Assembly: GCA_029882235.1 (NCBI GenBank)
Contig: JAOULB010000055.1
Coordinates: 1-9,068 of the forward strand
Direction of reading: 5' to 3'
Source of the DNA: Gammaproteobacteria bacterium
GTDB lineage: Bacteria > Pseudomonadota > Gammaproteobacteria > UBA6429 > Thiohalophilaceae
Length of the DNA: 9,068 bases
Below the pieces are notes generated by a model. It worked only from the letters and a program-made list of their open reading frames with translations, was not told the DNA's origin and did no database searches. Position numbers and translations under genes: made by a program. Below are positions 7,017-9,068 of this stretch, in pieces. Numbering within the stretch: position 1 is the first letter of the stretch; each line of letters opens with the position of its first letter.

Positions 7017-7043
7017 AGGCCGGGAATTCTCTCGGCCTTTTTT
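7017..7043 (+). terminator. Intrinsic terminator of MCP 2
   Basis: AGGCCG (7017-7022) pairs with CGGCCT (7033-7038); a G-T pair and a G-C pair extend the stem inward to a 6-base loop. A run of six T residues occupies 7038-7043. It lies 26 bases past the MCP 2 stop, separating that gene from ubiD. Confidence 0.9.
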
Positions 7044-7126
7044 ATTCCATGAACCATCTTTACTTGGCCGCCCTTGTCTATCAGTGCAATAATGCCGGTC
7101 AAAATTGACAAGAATATTTAGCATCC

Positions 7127-8593
7127 ATGAAATACAAAGACCTTCGTGATTTTATCGCCCAGCTCGAACAAAAAGGCGAACTCAAACGTATCCCACAGGA
7201 GGTCGATCCCTGTCTGGAAATGACTGAGATCTGCGACCGCACCCTGCGTGCTGGCGGTCCTGCACTATTATTTGAAAACCCCAAAGGTCATTCAGTGCCG
7301 GTACTGGGCAACCTGTTTGGTACCCCTGAACGCGTTGCCATGGGCATGGGTGAAGACTCGGTCGAAGCTTTGCGTGAAGTGGGTAAACTACTCGCCTTTT
7401 TAAAAGAACCCGAGCCACCCAAAGGTTTCAAAGATGCCTGGGAGAAACTCCCCATCTTCAAACAGGTGCTGAACATGGCCCCTGACGTGGTGAAAAAGGC
7501 CCCCTGCCAGAAGCATGTCCTCGAAGGTGATGATGTCGATCTGAGCAAGTTACCCATTCAAACCTGTTGGCCCGGTGATGCCGGCCCACTCATTACCTGG
7601 GCGCTGGTGGTCACCAAAGGCCCAAATAAAGAACGACAAAATTTGGGAATCTATCGCCAACAGGTGATTGGCAGGAACAAGGTCATCATGCGCTGGCTGG
7701 CCCATCGCGGTGGCGCGCTGGACTTTCGTGAATGGCAGGAAAAACATCCCGGTGAACCCTTCCCTGTTGCGGTTGCTTTAGGTGCTGATCCCGCAACCAT
7801 TTTAGGTGCGGTCACGCCGGTACCGGATACTTTATCTGAATACGCCTTTGCCGGTCTATTACGTGGTGATAAAACTGAGGTGGTGAAGTGCAAAGGCTCT
7901 GATTTACAGGTCCCCGCCTCGGCGGAGTATGTTTTAGAAGGCGTGATTCATCCCGATGAAATGGCCGATGAAGGCCCCTTTGGGGATCACACCGGTTATT
8001 ACAATGAGGTGGACAGCTTCCCGGTGTTTACCATTGAACGCATCACCCATCGCGATGATCCCATTTATCATTCTACTTATACGGGTCGTCCACCGGATGA
8101 ACCCGCCGTACTCGGTGTGGCTCTGAATGAAGTATTTGTGCCAATTCTGCAAAAGCAGTTCCCAGAGATTATTGACTTCTATTTACCACCTGAAGGCTGC
8201 TCTTATCGAGTTGCAGTGGTCAGCATGAAAAAACAATATCCTGGGCATGCCAAACGTGTGATGTTGGGTGTATGGAGTTTCCTGCGCCAGTTTATGTATA
8301 CCAAGTTTGTCATTGTCACCGATGATGATGTCAATGTACGTGACTGGAATGATGTCATCTGGGCCATGACCACACGCATGGACCCAGCGCGTGATACCAC
8401 CATTATTGATAACACTCCAATTGATTATCTCGATTTTGCCTCGCCTGTTTCTGGCCTCGGCTCCAAAATCGGTTTTGATGCCACCAATAAATGGCCGGGC
8501 GAAACCGATCGAGAATGGGGTAAACCCATCACTATGGATGAGGAAGTTAAACAACGGATAGATTCAATCTGGGATGAGCTTGAAATCTTTTGA
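7127..8593 (+). CDS. ubiD: 4-hydroxy-3-polyprenylbenzoate decarboxylase, UbiD
   Basis: Decarboxylates 4-hydroxy-3-polyprenylbenzoate in ubiquinone biosynthesis, using prenylated FMN supplied by UbiX. The 488-residue protein is collinear with E. coli UbiD (497 residues) from residue 4 onward; the difference is E. coli's extra N terminus and short C-terminal tail. Recognisable blocks are RTLRAGGPALLFENPKG, NLGIYRQQ (172-179), MRWLAHRGGALD, TLSEYAFAGLL, EGPFGDHTGYYNEVDSFPV (282-300) and TYTGRPPDEP. By the three-residue offset, N172 and E238 correspond to the metal ligands and D287 to the proposed proton donor of the E. coli enzyme. ATG 7127 matches the internal MKYNDLRDF start region of E. coli; its ribosome binding site is weak (AAG about 14 bases upstream). 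It stands alone between a terminator and a convergent gene, away from other ubi genes. I see no convincing promoter in 7044-7126, though one must lie there unless readthrough supplies transcription. Confidence 0.97.
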   Translation: MKYKDLRDFIAQLEQKGELKRIPQEVDPCLEMTEICDRTLRAGGPALLFENPKGHSVPVLGNLFGTPERVAMGMGEDSVEALREVGKLLAFLKEPEPPKGFKDAWEKLPIFKQVLNMAPDVVKKAPCQKHVLEGDDVDLSKLPIQTCWPGDAGPLITWALVVTKGPNKERQNLGIYRQQVIGRNKVIMRWLAHRGGALDFREWQEKHPGEPFPVAVALGADPATILGAVTPVPDTLSEYAFAGLLRGDKTEVVKCKGSDLQVPASAEYVLEGVIHPDEMADEGPFGDHTGYYNEVDSFPVFTIERITHRDDPIYHSTYTGRPPDEPAVLGVALNEVFVPILQKQFPEIIDFYLPPEGCSYRVAVVSMKKQYPGHAKRVMLGVWSFLRQFMYTKFVIVTDDDVNVRDWNDVIWAMTTRMDPARDTTIIDNTPIDYLDFASPVSGLGSKIGFDATNKWPGETDREWGKPITMDEEVKQRIDSIWDELEIF

Positions 8594-8626
8594 TAACAGT
8601 CAATAAAATAACTCGCCACTCGCAAA

Positions 8627-8643
8627 ATTTAGCATTACTAAAT
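8627..8643. repeat. Short AT-rich inverted repeat at the convergent ubiD/receiver junction
   Basis: ATTTAG (8627-8632) and CTAAAT (8638-8643) form a 6-bp, AT-rich stem with a CATTA loop, overlapping the stop codon of the minus-strand gene. It lacks GC pairs and a T tract, so it is a poor terminator; no better one is visible in the 44 bases between the two stop codons. Confidence 0.25.
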
Positions 8644-9068
8644 CATTACGCTTGTAGCAGCAGTACTCGCTTTAATCGCCCGCAATAGTTCGTTAATATC
8701 GATCGGTTTAGTTATATAATTTGCAAAATTCGCAGCACTGCCTTTTTCAACATGTTCCGGCATAGCATGGGCACTCACAGCAATAACAGGAATGTGCGCA
8801 GTTTGATCATTTGCCTGTAATAACTCCAAAGCCTCATAGCCATCAATACCCGGCAATTCAATATCCATCAGAATCAAGTCAGGGCGTTGTTGTTTAGCAA
8901 TCTCGATTCCCTCTTCGCCACTGGCAGCCGTTAACAGAGCATGCGGCGTGGCCTGTTTTATCATCTGTTTCATCATCTTCATATTGACGAGATTATCTTC
9001 AATATAGAGGATAGTTAATGGTCTAGCCCTCTCATCATTTTCAGTTGTTTGCTTTACTTCTTCTGTAG
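8638..9068 (-). CDS. C-terminal receiver (REC) domain of a response regulator or hybrid kinase, 5'-truncated by window edge
   Basis: Phosphoacceptor domain of two-component signalling, ending at TAG (8640-8638). The first in-frame Met at 8982 is not the start: the frame stays open to the right edge and supplies the first strand of the fold (LTILYIEDNLVN, about 9010-8983) with the acidic pair. The phosphorylated Asp is in LILMDIELPG (codon 8865-8863), the switch Ser in PVIAVSAHA and the conserved Lys-Pro in YITKPIDINELL. All receiver residues are present. The residues before the domain (EEVKQTTENDERARP) look like a flexible linker, and nothing but a 15-residue tail follows the last helix. This favours a receiver at the C terminus of a larger protein, typically a hybrid histidine kinase, but a short linker-bearing regulator remains possible. 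It converges on ubiD. Confidence 0.88.
   Translation of the reverse strand, partial: TEEVKQTTENDERARPLTILYIEDNLVNMKMMKQMIKQATPHALLTAASGEEGIEIAKQQRPDLILMDIELPGIDGYEALELLQANDQTAHIPVIAVSAHAMPEHVEKGSAANFANYITKPIDINELLRAIKASTAATSVMI

Noticed and set aside
7105..7133. TTGACA at 7105-7110 as the -35 of a ubiD promoter
   Set aside because: The matching -10 would fall inside the first codons of ubiD and no TATAAT-like hexamer is there; the hexamer is part of a short GTCAA-AA-TTGAC repeat.
8183..8554. 123-residue minus-strand open frame inside ubiD
   Set aside because: It lies wholly within a well-conserved enzyme gene, has no start signal and shows no recognisable family.

Overview
The window reads as ordinary chromosome of a gammaproteobacterium. 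UbiD and oligopeptidase A are close to their Enterobacteria/Pseudomonas-type relatives. The TIGR04211/YgiM-type SH3 protein and the LbtU-type porin are also typical of that class. Base composition looks balanced to slightly AT-rich. Genus cannot be fixed from sequence alone; a marine or Legionella/Methylophaga-like relative is only a guess. No phage, insertion sequence, CRISPR array, tRNA or rRNA was seen.

Layout. (1) Positions 1-1668 (+) hold the C-terminal ~555 residues of oligopeptidase A (prlC), cut by the left edge. Fifteen bases later comes an SH3b/coiled-coil/membrane-anchor protein (1684-2496, +), closed by a strong hairpin terminator at 2511-2536 that also serves the opposite strand. 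(2) On the minus strand a chemoreceptor (5163 down to 3670) is followed after 24 bases by an LbtU-family siderophore porin (3645 down to 2557), probably one transcript. (3) A 333-base intergenic region (5164-5496) separates this unit from a divergent second chemoreceptor (5497-6990, +). It holds a good sigma-28 (FliA) promoter match for the plus-strand receptor and a Fur-box-like sequence over a weak sigma-70 candidate for the minus-strand unit. It also holds several copies of an ATATCAC motif. (4) A terminator (7017-7043) is followed by ubiD (7127-8593, +), complete and with its key cofactor residues. (5) Converging on ubiD is the C-terminal receiver domain of a response regulator or hybrid kinase (9068 down to 8638, minus), cut by the right edge.

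How the genes relate. The centre is a chemotaxis locus: two divergent membrane chemoreceptors of identical length (497 residues) with the same cytoplasmic register but different sensor domains. One appears to be flagellar-regulon controlled; the other is transcriptionally coupled to a siderophore-type porin with a possible iron-regulatory site. That coupling is the most interesting point and is a hypothesis, not a demonstrated system. The flanking genes (prlC, SH3 protein, ubiD, receiver protein) are housekeeping or general signalling, with no visible functional link to it.
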